Of a stretch of DNA of 64,000 bases, positions 61,851-64,000 are shown in pieces. The notes under the pieces are model-generated. The model saw only the letters and a list, made by a program, of their open reading frames with translations, was not told where the DNA came from and did no database searches. The DNA comes from DATGZX01 sp035296965. Lineage in GTDB: Bacteria > Planctomycetota > Planctomycetia > Gemmatales > Gemmataceae. The translations under genes were made by a program, and so were the position numbers. Location of the stretch: contig DATGZX010000332.1 of NCBI GenBank assembly GCA_035296965.1, positions 84,359 to 148,358 of the forward strand, read 5' to 3'. Every line of letters starts with the position of its first letter. Position 1 is the first letter of the stretch.

Positions 61851-62031
61851 CACATCCAAAAGAGAGGTCGCGCCAGCGGTGTTGGAGGTTCAATCCAAAA
61901 AAAAGAAATGTCCGGGCGATTGGATAGACGGCAATTGCCTACGATAGCGGGAAGTCAGCGATTTGCCTGAATTTGCACCGATTTCTTTAGAAAAGCCCCG
62001 CATCAAGTGACACAGGGCGGCTGAGAATCGG

Positions 62032-62262
62032 TCAAAACGACGGGCCGGGCAGCAGTGACGGCGTTGGTTGTCGGTCCACCGCAGCCTTAACGGTTTGGAC
62101 GAGCCATGCGAAAACATCGCGACTTTGGCGGCGGCAGGTCTCGATCACGGTTAGCATTCGCTCCACGAACCGGCTGCCCGACGCTGACTGCGTGCCGAAC
62201 GACAGCTTCCGCCAGATCACTGCATGCCGCAGCGCTTGCTCGGCGGCGTTGTTGGTCGGCTC
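62032..62262 (-). pseudogene. C-terminal remnant of an IS66-family transposase
   Basis: About 76 codons read EPTNNAAEQALRHAVIWRK and later QSASGSRFVERMLTVIETCR, the conserved C-terminus of IS66 TnpC. The upstream catalytic part is missing: at the 5' edge the frame runs straight into a GGGGTCGGAGACC repeat. A stop follows PTPSLLPGPSF. It is therefore a dead fragment. Confidence 0.85.
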
Positions 62263-62290
62263 TCTGCGCTCCGCGAGGGTCTCCGACCCC
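62262..62290 (-). repeat. Repeat with GGGTC-GGA-GACCC hairpin, copy 1
   Basis: 29 bases on the minus strand that recur in the opposite orientation near 62543-62574 with one mismatch. It marks the point where the IS66 remnant is broken. Confidence 0.6.
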
Positions 62291-62542
62291 GTCGCTGCCG
62301 CCGACCGTTAGGTCTCCCTCCCCCGCCCTCGCCAGTAAACCTGGCTCAGCGACCGTTCGCAAGCCGCCTCATCTCCTCTTGGGCCAATACTCAGCCGAAG
62401 CAGAATGCCAGTGCTCGAGCTAACTTACCGGCATCTTGCGACACAGTCTGACGTGCAGTCGCCCTAATTTGGCATGCCAAAACCGGTCGATTTCGATTGG
62501 CACAAGATGCCGGTTGCTCGGGAGAACAACGGTCCGCGCAGC

Positions 62543-62574
62543 AGCGGGGTCGGAGACCCTCGCCGAGCGCAGAG
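62543..62574 (+). repeat. Repeat with GGGTC-GGA-GACCC hairpin, copy 2
   Basis: Shares GGGGTCGGAGACCCTCGC and GAGCGCAGAG with copy 1 in inverted orientation, about 280 bases away. Between the two copies (62291-62542) there is no supportable gene. Confidence 0.6.
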
Positions 62575-62661
62575 GCGAATCCGCTTGCTCGTGTGGTACG
62601 CGGGAGATAGGCTCGGGGGCATCGTCGTTGACCGGCTCGCGGTGGTCTGGGTGCTGTTGCG

Positions 62662-63582
62662 ATGAGACTCGATACCATCCGGGGAATCCTGTTTCCTCTC
62701 ATCCTCCTTGGGATCAATGTGCCGGCGCGCGGGCAGGCCCCGGGCCAGTGGACGCGGTTGGCGGACATGAACGCGCCGCATCTCTACCACGCGGGTGTCG
62801 CCGTGGGCGGGAAGGTGTATGCCGTCGGCGGGAGCGACCGTACGAGCCTGGAGGAATACGACCCGAAGACGAACCGCTGGCGGGTGCTGCCCAACCTGCC
62901 GACGCCACGAGACTTCCTTGGTGTGGCGGCGGTAGGGCGAAAGATTTACGCCGTCGGAGGCATCAGCAAGGGCCGGGACGTGTGCGACACCGTGGAGGTC
63001 TTCGACCTGGACTCCGGCGCCTGGCAACGCGGCACCCCGCTGGCGGTGCCCCGGAGCCGCCTGGCCGTGGTCGCGCTGGCTGGGAAGGTCTATGCCATCG
63101 GAGGGATGGACGCCCGCGGCAACACAGGGGTGGTGGAAGTTTTCGGCCCCGCGACGGGCCGCTGGGCCCGCAAGGCAGACATGCCGACGGCGCGCCACGG
63201 TCATGTGGCAGTGGCTATCGGTGACAAGATCCTGGTGATCGGCGGATACGCCAGCGACGCGGTGGCCACGGTCGAGGAATACGACCCGGCCGTCGACCGC
63301 TGGACCAGCAAGGCCCCAATGCCCACGCCACGGGGTTTCTTCGGAGCGGCGGCCCTCCGCGGGAAGGTGTACGCAGTCGCCGGCCGCGTGCGCGGCAAGC
63401 CCCCGGTGGAGCGCTACGACCCCGCGCGCGATGCCTGGAGCCGGCTCGACCCGATGCCGGGCCCTTCCCTCGACCGCTTCGGCATTGCGGCACTCGACGA
63501 TGCGCTCTACATCCTCGGCGGCGAACTCGCGAACGGCAGGCCCACCGCGAGCGTGCTTCGTTATGTGCCCGAACGTCCGTGA
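62662..63582 (+). CDS. Exported Kelch-repeat protein
   Basis: 306 residues with a signal peptide (GILFPLILLGINVPARGQA). Six Kelch units follow, with the repeating pattern 'GG ... D ... W ... P.PR': YAVGGSDRTSLEEYDP, YAVGGISKG, YAIGGMDARG, LVIGGYASD, YAVAGRVRG and YILGGELANG, giving one complete six-bladed propeller. It is likely a periplasmic binding protein; the ligand is unknown. The region upstream is a transposon graveyard, so it may be carried with mobile sequence. Confidence 0.85.
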   Translation: MRLDTIRGILFPLILLGINVPARGQAPGQWTRLADMNAPHLYHAGVAVGGKVYAVGGSDRTSLEEYDPKTNRWRVLPNLPTPRDFLGVAAVGRKIYAVGGISKGRDVCDTVEVFDLDSGAWQRGTPLAVPRSRLAVVALAGKVYAIGGMDARGNTGVVEVFGPATGRWARKADMPTARHGHVAVAIGDKILVIGGYASDAVATVEEYDPAVDRWTSKAPMPTPRGFFGAAALRGKVYAVAGRVRGKPPVERYDPARDAWSRLDPMPGPSLDRFGIAALDDALYILGGELANGRPTASVLRYVPERP

Positions 63583-63705
63583 CGGCGTCGTGGGCCACGC
63601 GGGGCCAATTATCGGCGTAGATGATGACCGCGAGTGTTGTCACGCCAGGGATTTCCGGTGCCCTGGTTTAAGTTCTTCGCCATTTCGCGCCGTCAGGCTG
63701 TCAAA

Positions 63706-63750
63706 GGGCGCCTCAAAACCAGCCACCTGTGGGCGCCTCAAAACCAGCCA
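63706..63750 (+). repeat. Tandem 20-bp repeats resembling an IS21-type end
   Basis: GGGCGCCTCAAAACCAGCCA occurs at 63706-63725 and again at 63731-63750, a 25-base period. IS21-family elements carry multiple short terminal repeats of this kind. No transposase gene is visible in the remaining 250 bases, so the element is either a remnant or continues beyond the window. The rest of 63583-64000 has no supportable gene. Confidence 0.55.
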
Positions 63751-64000
63751 GTGTTTCGTTGCGTCTGAGCCACGTGTAAATCCTACGACAACAGAACTTA
63801 TTCACCACAGCGCAAGAGTTCAAAGACTTTTCATCGCAGTGGCGACTGCGCTCGACTTGCCGGCAACAGAGCGAGGCTAGCGGGGTCCAGGGGGCGGCAA
63901 TGAGCCCCTTGGTCGCGGGACGGATGCCGCGAAAAGACCTGCAGGATGCCGAGCACCGGCAATCATACTCCTCCGCCACGGCAGTTGACTTACTCCTTGT

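Overview
The window reads as a high-GC chromosomal segment from a planctomycete (Planctomycetota, possibly Gemmataceae-like; assigned from gene content only). Pointers are a tandem UvrA, an ECF sigma/Ser-Thr kinase/WD40 cluster, several exported HEAT, Kelch and WD40 proteins, a SNF2-SWIM pair, and abundant palindromic intergenic repeats. I saw no rRNA, tRNA or CRISPR array by eye.

Layout. 0-4.8 kb: a tandem UvrA split into two coupled genes; the first is cut by the window edge. 5.0-7.3 kb: a metal-uptake cluster (DUF4198 protein, CbiM/NikM-like S component, exported NikL-like protein) ending in a long bidirectional hairpin shared with convergent mutS2. 9.8-14 kb: a small protein plus retropepsin-like protease pair, an exported metallo-beta-lactamase/2-hydroxyacid dehydrogenase fusion, and thiO. 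14.2-17.9 kb: two large membrane-associated GTPases. 17.9-22.0 kb (minus strand): lipB, lipA, a lipoyl-like domain protein, tmk, holB and a small lipoprotein. 22.3-26.0 kb: a GT-C glycosyltransferase and an exported HEAT-repeat protein.

26.2-33.9 kb looks like an accessory island. It lies between two 71-bp direct repeats that are 93% identical, carries a RAYT-type transposase remnant, and looks less GC-rich by eye. It holds an HD phosphohydrolase overlapping a YwgA-like gene, and an SPL-like radical SAM gene upstream of an N6-adenine methylase whose catalytic motif reads GPPF. This is the best candidate in the window for an undescribed system.

34-51 kb returns to core-type content: an exported hydrolase-like protein lacking its nucleophile serine, a zinc-ribbon membrane protein, a two-subunit pyruvate:ferredoxin oxidoreductase plus a small coupled gene, pyruvate carboxylase with a palindromic repeat inserted in frame, and a SWIM/SNF2 pair. 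51.6-64 kb is regulatory: a hybrid histidine kinase, a WD40 protein, a Ser/Thr kinase with its ECF sigma factor, a second ECF sigma factor with a two-TM partner, an IS66 remnant, a Kelch protein and IS21-like end repeats.

Several proteins keep a family fold but lack a key residue: the methylase, the hydrolase, the lipoyl-like domain, LipB and the SPL-like protein. Each is reported separately below.
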